Assembly: GCA_017446685.1 (NCBI GenBank)
Contig: JAFSQI010000001.1
Span: 18,020 to 82,019, forward strand
Length of the DNA stretch: 64,000 nucleotides
Origin: Butyrivibrio sp.
GTDB taxonomy: Bacteria; Bacillota; Clostridia; Lachnospirales; Lachnospiraceae
Reading direction: 5' to 3'
This document shows, one piece after another, positions 55,401 to 63,539 of the stretch (position 1 is the stretch's first letter; each line of letters opens with the position of its first letter). Both the position numbers and the translations under genes were made by a program. The notes beneath the pieces were generated by a model that did no database searches, was not told the origin of the DNA, and saw only the letters and a program-made list of their open reading frames with translations.

Positions 55401-55620
55401 ATATTTGGAGAGCATTAGAACAAAGATGTGCGACAAATTGGCTGAGAAATTAAAGAATATTGGTGTAAACCGGGATGAAATAGCAATTCTTTACCATGCA
55501 CATACAAGTCCTATCTCAGTAGGAGCAGCTAATGTAGATGCCATGGATGGCGACAGACCCAAGAAAATAGAAACCAAAGACCTTCTTACTATGGCAAAGG
55601 CATTTATTGAGGCTCTTTAA
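52483..55620 (+). CDS. DUF6240-type large protein upstream of flagellin
   Basis: The 1045-residue protein has no signal peptide or TM segment and is mostly helical and charged. Residues 55-330 read as repeated ENI-PVTGDLV / GIPLTAESLETL units, which occur in DUF6240 proteins. The C-terminal 170 residues (EVPVDIDGQKVSMHITIKSE, MEASIQTYEFGTITASLTEK, LAEKLKNIGVNRDEIAIL) resemble the C-terminal domain of flagellar hook-length proteins (FliK). It lies 30 bp upstream of flagellin in the same orientation, so a role in the flagellum is plausible but unproven. The ATG follows AAAGGAGC. Confidence 0.7.
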   Translation: MAIDFQTISGSKNNPSTDVLALDSREGSKALSEKSKANISGAYVAKLQSSFFNNDVYGKHSRTAENISEMAGNTDVWIRHNYMALLSNTMSEEDFAKAAEDGFDIKDLDSEDTVTIMDRIKSVLLEAGTTIAGFNDDIDVDKLAKITGSRSFAEQLTKSFTENDIPVTGDLVRSAKIAYEEVADIEALDDATLKYMVQNNMDPTIENIYFASHSTNGQNVSGRGFYAQDTGGYYAQKADTYDWSQLESQLEKIIEESGLNSNDEQVKDEAKWLIQQGIPLTAESLETLDNLKSISFPISEELAAKAIAAAFADSKKAVQADLYDPRSDYTKAYDIKNQAEKITVDGIRTTLQSGKEINLKNLYDQTNENKENPQNIENCIIDSTDKRVVQTRLQLEEIRFQMTVEANRNLLRSGFSIDTAPIKDVVDRLRNLLNQIPDETMGNALDEITEITPDNKTYIFRTTISRVNIIKNGPIEISGYMLEGLESTSLSEISETSVKLSTAYSKAGKEYETFMTAPRADLGDSIKKAFRNVDDILQDLQLEKNDDNRRAIRILGYNSMEINKDNFEEVRAWDQMLKATLDRLKPGAVLNLIREGKNPLGMTIEELAQNLDNSSSEQESRGNKNHSDEKYSKFLYKLEHSGEISKEEKTSFIGIYRLFHTLKVGDYQAIGSLLKTGQEMTLGNLLTATRTKKAAGRGMDITVDDSFGGFETKAESNIKIDEQIGSAFRFYSAKADIVYENLEPEKLAKVKTQEETLLPDLADELQRQDIDKALEQQYYSEETRHIREVTSGKEAEQAILELDALENEITFNNLEAMILNRRSRRTGDVWKNAEDIVRDAVKTQEDVLVDALDQDGYEETYKSSIDAMSDSLETILMKEESFVDVRAISLIKKQLSVMRMAADRETFEVPVDIDGQKVSMHITIKSEDGKDPRMEASIQTYEFGTITASLTEKNGMLSGMLMTTNSQSIDETEYLESIRTKMCDKLAEKLKNIGVNRDEIAILYHAHTSPISVGAANVDAMDGDRPKKIETKDLLTMAKAFIEAL

Positions 55621-55650
55621 ATATAGTATGAGAGCAGAAATGAGGTAAAA

Positions 55651-56823
55651 ATGAAAGTTAATTACAATGTATCCGCGATGATTGCCAATAACGCACTTCA
55701 TAGAAATGACACACTCCTGTCGGAATCTTTGGAGCGATTGTCAAGCGGACTAAAAATAGCTCATGCAAAAGACAACCCATCAGGACTTGCAATGTCACGA
55801 AGAATGAATGCACAGATTGAAGGACTTGGAGTTGCGAAAAATGACGCTAACGATGCGATATCAATTGTTCAGGTAGCTGACGGCTCCCTTGCTGAAATAC
55901 ATGATGTTCTTCAAAGAATGAATGAACTTGCAATTAAAGCCAGCACAGACACTCTTACTGAAGATGACAGAGCAATTATTCAGTCTGAGATTTCACAGCT
56001 CAAGGATGAAGTTAACAGAATGGCAGATACAACACAGTTTAATGGGCAGCCTATTTTGGATGGTTCTTTTGACCTTAGAGGATATGCAACGGTTGGAGAC
56101 AACATTTTTGATTCAGTTACAGACCCTAATATCAAGATGCTTAGCTATTCAGATGTAATGGACGAGGGACAGTATCAGATTAAAGGTATCGATGTATCTT
56201 TTGCTCATGCCATTGGTGATACCGGAGTAGATAAGAAAGAAATATTTTTGGAAAATGGCTGTGAAAACAAAATAAAGATAACAAAAGATGGCAAAGACTA
56301 TATGCCAAATGGTATGCAGGTGCAGGTAAATGAGAATATTTTAACACTTAGTGATATAACAGGTAAAAAAGTACAGATTGAGATAAATGAGAATTTTAGA
56401 GGAACAGTAAATCTTGATCTTACGACAAATGGTTCCATGAAGATGCAGGTAGGCGCAAATGAAGGGCAGACTATCGATATAAGAATTCCTAAAGTTGATA
56501 TCACCACGCTTGGAATCTACAATCTGGATTTATCCAATGGTAAAGGCGCAAGAGAAGGAATTGACAGTATAAAGGGCGCTATAAACACAATCAGCTCGAT
56601 AAGAAGTAGGCTCGGAGCATATCAGAACAGGCTTGAGCATACAACGACAAACCTGGATACCACAGTAGAAAATATGACCGCTGCATATTCAAGAATCATG
56701 GATGTTGATATGGCTGAGGAAATGACAGTTTATTCCACATATCAGGTACTTACTCAGGCGGGAACTTCAATGATGGCACAGGCAAATGAGAGACCATCTC
56801 AGGTATTACAGCTTCTTCAGTAA
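55651..56823 (+). CDS. Flagellin
   Basis: The 390-residue protein has the conserved D0/D1 ends: MKVNYNVSAMIANNALHRND, SLERLSSGLKIAHAKDNPSGLAMSRRM, ISIVQVADGSLAEIHDVLQRM, and at the end LGAYQNRLEHTTTNLDTTVENMTAAYSRIMDVDMAEEM read in separate blocks, closing with QVLQLLQ. The central variable part (about 130-300) is short and would be surface-exposed. It forms the flagellar filament. FliS-like chaperone follows 33 bp later. Confidence 0.96.
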   Translation: MKVNYNVSAMIANNALHRNDTLLSESLERLSSGLKIAHAKDNPSGLAMSRRMNAQIEGLGVAKNDANDAISIVQVADGSLAEIHDVLQRMNELAIKASTDTLTEDDRAIIQSEISQLKDEVNRMADTTQFNGQPILDGSFDLRGYATVGDNIFDSVTDPNIKMLSYSDVMDEGQYQIKGIDVSFAHAIGDTGVDKKEIFLENGCENKIKITKDGKDYMPNGMQVQVNENILTLSDITGKKVQIEINENFRGTVNLDLTTNGSMKMQVGANEGQTIDIRIPKVDITTLGIYNLDLSNGKGAREGIDSIKGAINTISSIRSRLGAYQNRLEHTTTNLDTTVENMTAAYSRIMDVDMAEEMTVYSTYQVLTQAGTSMMAQANERPSQVLQLLQ

Positions 56824-56856
56824 TGGGATATCTATTAACAAAATGAGGTCAATAAT

Positions 56857-57333
56857 ATGACGCAGGAAAAAAAGCAGGAATACACGCGTAGAATTACACA
56901 GGCGAATAAAACACAGATGATAACAATCCTATACGAAATGGTATTGGATTATCTTGCGGATTCACTGGATGCGATAAGCCTTGGAAAGAAACAGGACGCG
57001 GAAAAGTATCTTTCCTATGCCCAGGGCTGTATAGATGAACTGATACATTCTGTAAATCTTGAGGTTGAGCTGGGACTTATGCTTCATAAGATTTATATCT
57101 TTTCCAAGAAAGAGCTTACTATGGCGGCTATTAGTTACAGTCAGCATAGAATATGGCGAGTTGAGAAAAATTTTAAATTACTAAAAGATGCGTATGTGGA
57201 ATTGGAAAAAGCGGATAATTCAGCACCAACAATGGGAAATACCCAAACGGTATATGCAGGACTTACTTACGGAAAATATTCTTTAAATGAAGACGTTGCT
57301 TCTGCTTCTTTAAATAGAGGACTAATGGCATAG
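56857..57333 (+). CDS. FliS-like flagellar export chaperone
   Basis: The 158-residue helical protein follows flagellin directly and has a FliS-like core (RRITQANKTQMITILYEMVL, LGKKQDAEKYLSYAQGCIDELIHSVNLEVELGLMLHKIYIF in blocks). FliS binds the C-terminal helices of unfolded flagellin and delivers it for export. The C-terminus (TYGKYSLNEDVASASLNRGL) is longer than in classical FliS. A strong terminator at 57424 ends the operon. Confidence 0.82.
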   Translation: MTQEKKQEYTRRITQANKTQMITILYEMVLDYLADSLDAISLGKKQDAEKYLSYAQGCIDELIHSVNLEVELGLMLHKIYIFSKKELTMAAISYSQHRIWRVEKNFKLLKDAYVELEKADNSAPTMGNTQTVYAGLTYGKYSLNEDVASASLNRGLMA

Positions 57334-57423
57334 GGTGTTGATAATTCTTAAGGAAAATTAAGAAAATTAATATTTAAGCTTTTTTGATTAAATAAAAAAC
57401 ATATACATACGAAAATATGAAAG

Positions 57424-57469
57424 GCAGATATAAGAGCCGGATAAAGAAAAAACTCTTATATCTGCTTGT
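57424..57469 (+). terminator. Intrinsic terminator of the flagellin operon
   Basis: GCAGATATAAGAG pairs perfectly with CTCTTATATCTGC over 13 bp, with a T-rich tail. The 169 bp between this and the tad cluster hold no gene that I see. Confidence 0.9.
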
Positions 57470-57638
57470 TTCATGTATTTTTTATGCCAGGATAAAACGT
57501 TTGGTTTTTATCGAACAAATTCTTAATTGTGCAAAGTGCTGAATCGAAAAATAGGTATTTACAAGCATTGGTATATCTGATAAATTCTTTTATCGCAAGT
57601 CCGAAAAACTTGAAAAATAAAAATGGAAGGAGAGGACT

Positions 57639-58061
57639 TTGATCAAAACAATACTAATCTTGTTTTTGTCGGGAGCAGTATTTACTGATCTGTACAAGGA
57701 CAAGATCTATAATGTCTGGGTGATTCCGGGAATGCTGACTGGTCTTATCTATGCCGCCGGTAAGGGACCGGGAAACTTATTAAATGCATTATTGTCAATT
57801 GCAGTAGCATTAATATTACTTATACCCGTATATTTAATTAAAGGTATAGCGGCAGGGGATGTTAAGCTTTTTCTGGCAATAGCACCATTCTTATCAATGC
57901 AGGAGTTATATTCCTGTATCTTGTTTTCTTTCCTGATTGCAGGAGCAATTTCCATTGGGATTTTATTGATCAAAAAAAATAAGCAAAAAACAATGCACTT
58001 TGCTGTGCCTGTGATGGCAAGTACTTTATTTGTAATGGGAGGAGTTCTATGGGTAGGCTGA
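57639..58061 (+). CDS. A24-family prepilin peptidase (TadV/CpaA-like)
   Basis: The start is TTG behind GGAAGGAGAGG. The 140-residue membrane protein has four hydrophobic segments. The two catalytic Asp motifs of the family are present: FTDLYKDKIYN near the N-terminus and GIAAGDVKLFLA (GxGD-like). It would cleave and methylate Flp-type prepilins. It overlaps the TadZ-like gene by 13 bp, so the cluster is tightly coupled. Confidence 0.88.
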   Translation: MIKTILILFLSGAVFTDLYKDKIYNVWVIPGMLTGLIYAAGKGPGNLLNALLSIAVALILLIPVYLIKGIAAGDVKLFLAIAPFLSMQELYSCILFSFLIAGAISIGILLIKKNKQKTMHFAVPVMASTLFVMGGVLWVG

Positions 58062-59068
58062 AGCTGGCAATATGTGACGAGGATGAAATATATTGCAGAA
58101 GATTAAACGAATATTTACATGATAATTTAAAACTAAATTTTGATATCTGTTCTTTTACTGATTTAAGCCTTCTTACTGAATATGCAAGACAAAAGACTGT
58201 GTCGCTACTTATGATTGCAGAGAGTGCTTTTTATGAGCTTGAAAGCAGCATGGATAAGGCATTATTCAAAAATGTCATGGTATTGGATGAGGAAAACATA
58301 GGGTGTGGAATGTTGCGCGATGAAAATCCGGAAGATTCAAGGATTGAATATATAAGTAAATTTCAACCGGCTATGAGGATAATTGATGGAATAGTTGATT
58401 TTTGTACTGCGTATCCGCAAGATTTTGGAGAAATCGCTACAAGAGCTGTTACAGGTGCTGGGAAAATTATTGGTTTTTATACACCAATCGGAAAATGTGG
58501 TCAGACACACTTTGCTATGAGTATGGCGGAGGAACTTGCAAAAAGAACAGAAAAAAGGGTTATTTTTCTCAGCTTTGAAAGTTTTTCTTCACTTCCTCAG
58601 ATTCTTGGCTGTGAATGGAACAGAGATATCACAGACCTTATGTATTATGCAGATTGCGACGGAGCCAGGATCAGTCTTTATACAGAAAAAATAAAGGTTA
58701 CCAGGAATGGAGTTGACTATATCCTACCTGCGCGGACAGGTGCTCAAATGCAGGATATAGAATACGAAAAAGTCAGATCACTGATAGAGTGTCTGATAAA
58801 AGAGATCGGATATGAATATGTAGTTATTGACTTGTCCGAGCATCCTCAAAGATTTCTTGATATAGCGTCTTTGTGTCACAGACTTTTTTCCATCATAGGC
58901 AGTGGTGAGAATGATGATTTTAAAATGAAAATTTTTGATGAAATATTAGAAGAATCAGGGTATGAGGAGCTTAAGACGAGAATAGTCAAGTGCAGATTAT
59001 CGGATTACAGGGATAAAGAGCTTTACGAAAACAATGTAAAGAATCTTATTGATAGCGAGGAGCTGTAA
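58049..59068 (+). CDS. TadZ/CpaE-like pilus assembly ATPase with altered P-loop
   Basis: The 339-residue protein has a receiver-like N-terminal domain (LKLAICDEDEIYCRRL) and a MinD/ParA-like domain from about 140. In the P-loop region, FYTPIGKCGQTHFA, residues 148-153 read G-K-C-G-Q-T: the Lys in the usual second Walker A position is Gln, so ATP use is doubtful. YVVIDLSEHPQRFLDIA fits the Walker B/switch strand. TadZ localises the pilus machine at the pole. The stop overlaps the CpaF-like start by one base. Confidence 0.8.
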   Translation: MGRLKLAICDEDEIYCRRLNEYLHDNLKLNFDICSFTDLSLLTEYARQKTVSLLMIAESAFYELESSMDKALFKNVMVLDEENIGCGMLRDENPEDSRIEYISKFQPAMRIIDGIVDFCTAYPQDFGEIATRAVTGAGKIIGFYTPIGKCGQTHFAMSMAEELAKRTEKRVIFLSFESFSSLPQILGCEWNRDITDLMYYADCDGARISLYTEKIKVTRNGVDYILPARTGAQMQDIEYEKVRSLIECLIKEIGYEYVVIDLSEHPQRFLDIASLCHRLFSIIGSGENDDFKMKIFDEILEESGYEELKTRIVKCRLSDYRDKELYENNVKNLIDSEEL

Positions 59069-60318
59069 TGGTATCCAGTGTAAAAAATCTGAAGGGAGCT
59101 ATCAGGCAGCAGGTTGTAAGTACAATCGACTATTCCAAAGATATAAGCGACGAAGGAATATATGAGATTATAGACAATGAACTTGTTGCAAGGTCAAAAT
59201 GCCTGATACTGTCAGCATCGGAAAAAAAGAGACTAAGGAAGGAAATATTTCATTCCATAAGAAAACTTGACATTCTGCAGCAGCTTCTGGATGATCCAAA
59301 TGTTACCGAAATTATGATAAACGGAACTGAGAATATTTTTATTGAGAAAAAAGGTATTATAACCAGGTTTGAAAGTGCCTTTGAATCTGAGGAAAAACTG
59401 GAAGATGTAGTACAACAGATAGTTGCATCATGTAACAGAGTAGTTAATGAGTCATCGCCAATAGTTGATGCAAGGCTGGAAAATGGTGCAAGAGTAAATA
59501 TCGTCTTACCGCCTGTTTCGCTTTGTGGTCCGGTTATAACAATCAGAAGATTTCCGGATAAACCCATTACGATGGATAAACTTATAGAATTAGGTGCGAT
59601 TTCGGAAGAATTAAGAAACTATCTGTCGATACTTATAAAATCCGGCTACAATATTTTTATATCCGGTGGTACAGGTTCAGGAAAGACCACATTTCTTAAT
59701 GCTTTATCTGATTATATTCCCAAAACAAAAAGAGTGATAACAATTGAGGACAATGCCGAACTTCAGATACAGGGAGTGCAGAATCTTGTGAGACTTGAAG
59801 CCAGAAATGCAAATGTAGAGGGCTGTAAAGAAATCTCGATCAGAGATCTTATAAAATCTTCGCTCAGAATGCGGCCGGACTGGATTATTGTTGGAGAAGT
59901 CAGAGGAGGGGAAACTGTCGATATGTTGCAGGCATGCAATACAGGCCATATGTCAATGTCTACAGGCCATTCAAATAGTGCCTACGACATGCTTTACAGA
60001 CTTGAAACCATGAGCCTCATGGGAATGAGCGAGCTTCCGCTTCAGGCAGTCAGAGGTCAGATATGTGCAGGAATAGATGTGATTATTCATCTTGGAAGAT
60101 ATAGAGACAATTCAAGAAAAGTGATGGAAATATGTGAACTTGAAAAAGAACTTGATGCTTCAGGAAGAATTAAACTAAATCCATTATTCAGATTTGTAGA
60201 AGAAGGCATGATACAAAATGAAGAACATGAGAAAAAAATAAAAGGAAACTGGAGGAAGATGGGTGAACTTAAAAACATTGAAAAGTTACTGTCGGCAGGT
60301 TACAAGCTTCCGGATTAA
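59068..60318 (+). CDS. CpaF/TadA-family secretion ATPase
   Basis: The 416-residue ATPase shows DDPNVTEIMINGTENIFIE, RRFPDKPITMD, Walker A SGGTGSGKTTFLNAL (Lys206), the Asp box ITIEDNAEL and the His-containing NTGHMSMSTGHSN, and Walker B-like DWIIVGEVRGGETVDML. It powers Tad pilus assembly. The TadB-like gene begins inside its last 56 bp. Confidence 0.93.
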   Translation: MVSSVKNLKGAIRQQVVSTIDYSKDISDEGIYEIIDNELVARSKCLILSASEKKRLRKEIFHSIRKLDILQQLLDDPNVTEIMINGTENIFIEKKGIITRFESAFESEEKLEDVVQQIVASCNRVVNESSPIVDARLENGARVNIVLPPVSLCGPVITIRRFPDKPITMDKLIELGAISEELRNYLSILIKSGYNIFISGGTGSGKTTFLNALSDYIPKTKRVITIEDNAELQIQGVQNLVRLEARNANVEGCKEISIRDLIKSSLRMRPDWIIVGEVRGGETVDMLQACNTGHMSMSTGHSNSAYDMLYRLETMSLMGMSELPLQAVRGQICAGIDVIIHLGRYRDNSRKVMEICELEKELDASGRIKLNPLFRFVEEGMIQNEEHEKKIKGNWRKMGELKNIEKLLSAGYKLPD

Positions 60319-61027
60319 ACTATCTGACTTACCTTTTGTTATTCAGGGTATAGCGATTGCACTTTTGTTTGGAAGATTGTTTTTTGACTCGTGGATAGCA
60401 TTCTTACTAATTTCACCTATAACAGTGCCTTGGGTAATAATGCAGAAAAAAATAGATAAGAAGCAAAAGTGTATGCTTTTGGGAATACAATTCAGAGATG
60501 CCATTTTTTCAGTTCTTACTAATCTTAAAGCCGGATATTCCGTAGAAAATGCTTTTTTTGAGGCAAACAAGGATATGAAACTTTTGTATGGAAAAAATAA
60601 AGATATATCAGATTATCTTACAATGATAAATACTGGACTCAAAAATAATATACCACTTGAAAAGCTAATTTATCGTATGGGAAACGACAGTGAAAATGTT
60701 GATATTCAAGAATTTGCTTTTGTATTTGCTGCTTCAAAGAGAAGCGGCGGAAATATGACAGATATTATTGAAAGAACAATAAACATTATTTCAAGGAAAT
60801 TGGAAGTGGAAAAAGAGATTGATGTCCTTGTGAGTGCCAAAAGGCTTGAGGCAAGGATAATGAATCTTGTACCTTTTTTTATAATTTTTTATATCAGTCT
60901 TACAAGTCCTGGCTTTTTCGATGTCCTTTACCACAATCCGTTCGGCATTGCTGTGATGACGATATGCATGGTTCTTTACATTTTTTCATATATAATCTCG
61001 GAAAGGATAGTAAATATTGCAGTGTAA
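60263..61027 (+). CDS. TadB-like inner-membrane platform protein
   Basis: The GTG at 60263 has GGAGG seven bases upstream, inside the end of the CpaF-like gene. The 254-residue protein has N-terminal TM segments (about 25-62), a T2SS-F domain (FRDAIFSVLTNLKAGYSVENAF, AFVFAASKRSGGNMTDIIERT) and C-terminal TM segments (about 194-250). It forms the platform with the TadC-like protein encoded directly after it. Confidence 0.88.
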   Translation: MNLKTLKSYCRQVTSFRIKLSDLPFVIQGIAIALLFGRLFFDSWIAFLLISPITVPWVIMQKKIDKKQKCMLLGIQFRDAIFSVLTNLKAGYSVENAFFEANKDMKLLYGKNKDISDYLTMINTGLKNNIPLEKLIYRMGNDSENVDIQEFAFVFAASKRSGGNMTDIIERTINIISRKLEVEKEIDVLVSAKRLEARIMNLVPFFIIFYISLTSPGFFDVLYHNPFGIAVMTICMVLYIFSYIISERIVNIAV

Positions 61028-62494
61028 ATGAATATAGTGGTGTTTTTATATCTTGTTATACCGGTGATTGTCTGTATTCTTGCGGTTATGACAAGAGAAA
61101 CAGAACTTCCGGATAATCTCAACGAAAAGGGGCTAAGCAGAACGCTTATTAAAATTGCATTCTTTTTATGCAGGAAGCTTAGAGGTCATGGAAGAGAAAG
61201 AAATCACAAAAGAGTAATGGGGTATTTATCAATACTTGATAAATCATCTAAAGCAGAAGAATCTTTGGAAGTTTATTATGCCCATAAAATTAGCGTTGCA
61301 ATGATGCTGCTTCTTGCCGGAAGCGTGCTGTCAATACTGATACATTTTTCTTCTGTAAATGAGACAACATTGGGAAAAAGTGGCATTATTACCAGAAATG
61401 AACCGGGAAATGGCGAACAGAGTTTTGAGGTTATAGCAAAATCAAAAGATGGTAATAAGCTTGGCGAGTATGACCTTTTTGTTGGAGAACAGTTATATAC
61501 AGAAGATGCAGCAAATGAACTATTTGAGAAAGCATCAGAGAAAATTGAAGAAATAATACTTCTTGACAATCTATCACTTAATGAAGTGTCTACAGATCTC
61601 AATCTTGTAAAAAATATCGAAGGATTTCCCTTCATGATTTCATGGCAAACAGATAATTATGATATTTGCGACAGCGCAGGACATATCAAAACAGAAGCAT
61701 TATCAGAAAAGGGAATTGTTATTACCCTGACGGCAACCTACAAGTATAACGGAAATAAGTGGGAGCAGATCATATACGTAAATGTTGTGCCACAAAAGCT
61801 GACAGAAAGCGAAAAGATAAAGAATAAAATCCGGAAATTACTTACGGAAAAAGAGGGTGAGACGCGTTATGAAAGAGATTTTTTGCTTCCGACAGAATTT
61901 GAAGGAAATGAACTTTTGTGGGAAGAAAAAATACAGGATAACAGTTTTATCTTTATGCTATTGACCGTAATCATGGCAGTGATATGTTTTGTGCTTATGG
62001 ATGAGGATCTTGCCAGAAAGATGGAAATTAGAAGAAATCAGATGCTTGAAGATTATCCGCAATTACTTTCGCAAGTGGTTTTATATCTTGGAGCAGGAAT
62101 GACGGTCAGAAATGTATTTTTGCGTCTTAGTGATAATTATCTGAAAAGAACAAAGAACGGTGCGGAAAAAAGATATGTATACGAAGAGCTTGTCAGGACC
62201 ACAAGAGAAATAACAGCTGGAAAATCAGAAGTAAAGGCTTATGAGGACTTTGGTCATCGTTGTATGGGGCAGGAATACATAAGATTTAGTACTCTTCTAT
62301 CGCAGAATTTAAGAAAAGGAAATAGCGAACTTTTTAATCAACTTGAAGAGGAATCCAATAAAGCATTTGAAGAAAGACTTGCTGCGGTTAGAAAAAAAGG
62401 TGAAGAGGCCGGAACGAAGCTTCTTATGCCAATGATATTGATGCTGATAATCGTGATGGTTGTAATCATGATTCCTGCATATATGACATTTTAA
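61028..62494 (+). CDS. TadC-like inner-membrane protein with large insertion
   Basis: The gene begins at the base after the TadB-like stop. The 488-residue protein has TM segments near 3-22 and 90-108, then about 190 residues of soluble sequence (SFEVIAKSKDGNKLGEYDLF, EEIILLDNLSLNEVSTDLNL, GIVITLTATYKYNG), TM at about 311-330, a T2SS-F domain (LLSQVVLYLGAGMTVRNVFLRL, FGHRCMGQEYIRFSTLLSQN) and a final TM at 466-487. Usual TadC proteins are near 300 residues and lack this insertion. Confidence 0.85.
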   Translation: MNIVVFLYLVIPVIVCILAVMTRETELPDNLNEKGLSRTLIKIAFFLCRKLRGHGRERNHKRVMGYLSILDKSSKAEESLEVYYAHKISVAMMLLLAGSVLSILIHFSSVNETTLGKSGIITRNEPGNGEQSFEVIAKSKDGNKLGEYDLFVGEQLYTEDAANELFEKASEKIEEIILLDNLSLNEVSTDLNLVKNIEGFPFMISWQTDNYDICDSAGHIKTEALSEKGIVITLTATYKYNGNKWEQIIYVNVVPQKLTESEKIKNKIRKLLTEKEGETRYERDFLLPTEFEGNELLWEEKIQDNSFIFMLLTVIMAVICFVLMDEDLARKMEIRRNQMLEDYPQLLSQVVLYLGAGMTVRNVFLRLSDNYLKRTKNGAEKRYVYEELVRTTREITAGKSEVKAYEDFGHRCMGQEYIRFSTLLSQNLRKGNSELFNQLEEESNKAFEERLAAVRKKGEEAGTKLLMPMILMLIIVMVVIMIPAYMTF

Positions 62495-62517
62495 TTTTAA
62501 AAGGAGTAAAGAAAAAG

Positions 62518-62691
62518 ATGAAAAATCTAATGAACAGAGCAAAAAAATTACAGAAAAAAATAGTTGGCGGAGCCAAAGCATTTTGGCATGACGAATCCGG
62601 AATGGGGACAGTTGAGGTAATTCTCATAATCGTTGGAATCTGTATAGCCGATAAAAGCCGCATTTTATGTGGAAATTTTAGATGTATATGA
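62518..62691 (+). pseudogene. Truncated Flp-type pilin
   Basis: The frame begins MKNLMNRAKKL and has the class III cleavage site in DESG-MGTVEVILIIV, with Gly28 before the cut and Glu33 at +5. After GICIAD it ends in an unrelated tail (KSRILCGNFRCI) at codon 57, so the hydrophobic helix is cut short. No alternative frame restores it. The start has an AAAGGAG site. It is the expected pilin of the tad cluster but probably non-functional. Confidence 0.7.
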
Positions 62692-62746
62692 GAAAAGTAT
62701 TATGTAATGATAGGTCTAGTTTTTTTAGAAAAGGTAAAAATAAATA

Positions 62747-63130
62747 ATGTTTACAGAATTTGATGAGTTCCTTTTGACATGCGGATATTTTAAGATAAGA
62801 AATTGGAATATAGATAGTGCCGAGGTGATAAGTATAGATTCAGGCCACTATTGGATTATAAAGAAATTTGATAAGGAAGGGTGTCCTGGGTTGGTATTGT
62901 ATCATAGCCATGATGGAAGATTATATCATGTACATTTCTGCTATAAGGATCACGATATAGCTCCGGCTGTATCAGAGATAATGAGTCACGACAGATATCA
63001 AAAGAAGAAAATGAAGCTTAGAAACAAAATTACCAAGGTATCGAATAGAGAGATAATCGTTTCTCTATACGAGATTACAAAGCATTATACAAGAGAGTCA
63101 TCCGATTGGATGGCTCTTTTTTGTGTTTAG
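62747..63130 (+). CDS. Hypothetical protein
   Basis: The 127-residue protein (FDEFLLTCGYFKIRNWNIDS, GHYWIIKKFDKEGCPGLVLY, YKDHDIAPAVSEIMSHDRYQ) has protein-like composition, a basic middle region and no signal or TM segment. I recognise no family. The ribosome site is weak (AAAAGG). A terminator hairpin lies within its last codons, so the C-terminus may be new sequence gained by rearrangement at the broken pilin. Confidence 0.5.
   Translation: MFTEFDEFLLTCGYFKIRNWNIDSAEVISIDSGHYWIIKKFDKEGCPGLVLYHSHDGRLYHVHFCYKDHDIAPAVSEIMSHDRYQKKKMKLRNKITKVSNREIIVSLYEITKHYTRESSDWMALFCV
63094..63124 (+). terminator. Intrinsic terminator inside the end of the hypothetical gene
   Basis: AGAGTCATCC pairs with GGATGGCTCT around a GATT loop, followed by TTTTTT. 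Confidence 0.85.
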
Positions 63131-63327
63131 TAATAGAAAAACATTGATTTTATGGGATTTTCAGTGGGTTTGTAGAGAGGATAAAGCTAAATGAGAGGGA
63201 GATTTTTTAATATTCTTCCAAACAGTAGGTAGATTTGAAATTAACAAAAAATAACTAAAAAGAACTATAACATTTGAAAAGATTTACACATTTTTACACG
63301 CGGAAAAAGGGGTGTGTAAATTTGGGC

Positions 63328-63483
63328 ATGGATGAAAATGGCTTCACTATAATAGGAATTACTGATTTTTTAATTCGATACATTAAATGAGATTCCACAA
63401 TCTGTAACATGATTATGAAGGACAAGAACAACTGGAAAGATATGTTTTGCTTTGCCTCTGATGACGAACTATATCTGAAGTAA
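63328..63483 (+). pseudogene. Gene relic with in-frame stop
   Basis: ATG at 63328 reads MDENGFTIIGITDFLIRYIK, TGA at 63388, then DSTICNMIMKDKNNWKDMF and CFASDDELYLK to TAA at 63481. The composition on both sides of the stop is protein-like, so this looks like a short gene interrupted by a nonsense change. The flanking bases from 63131 to 63327 contain only a TTTACACA/TGTGTAAA inverted repeat (near 63280-63320). Confidence 0.35.
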
Positions 63484-63503
63484 AGATTCGGTAACGCTTA
63501 TAG

Positions 63504-63532
63504 TTGACAAGAATAAATATTCAAAGTATAAT
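63504..63532 (+). promoter_or_regulatory. Perfect-consensus sigma-A promoter
   Basis: TTGACA, a 17-bp spacer and TATAAT, all matching consensus. The predicted transcript start is near 63539, 83 bp upstream of the ATPase start. Confidence 0.85.
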
Positions 63533-63539
63533 CATAAAC

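Noticed and set aside
57470-57638. c-di-GMP riboswitch ahead of the tad cluster
   Set aside because: Such elements often precede pilus genes, but the conserved GEMM core was not seen in this gap.
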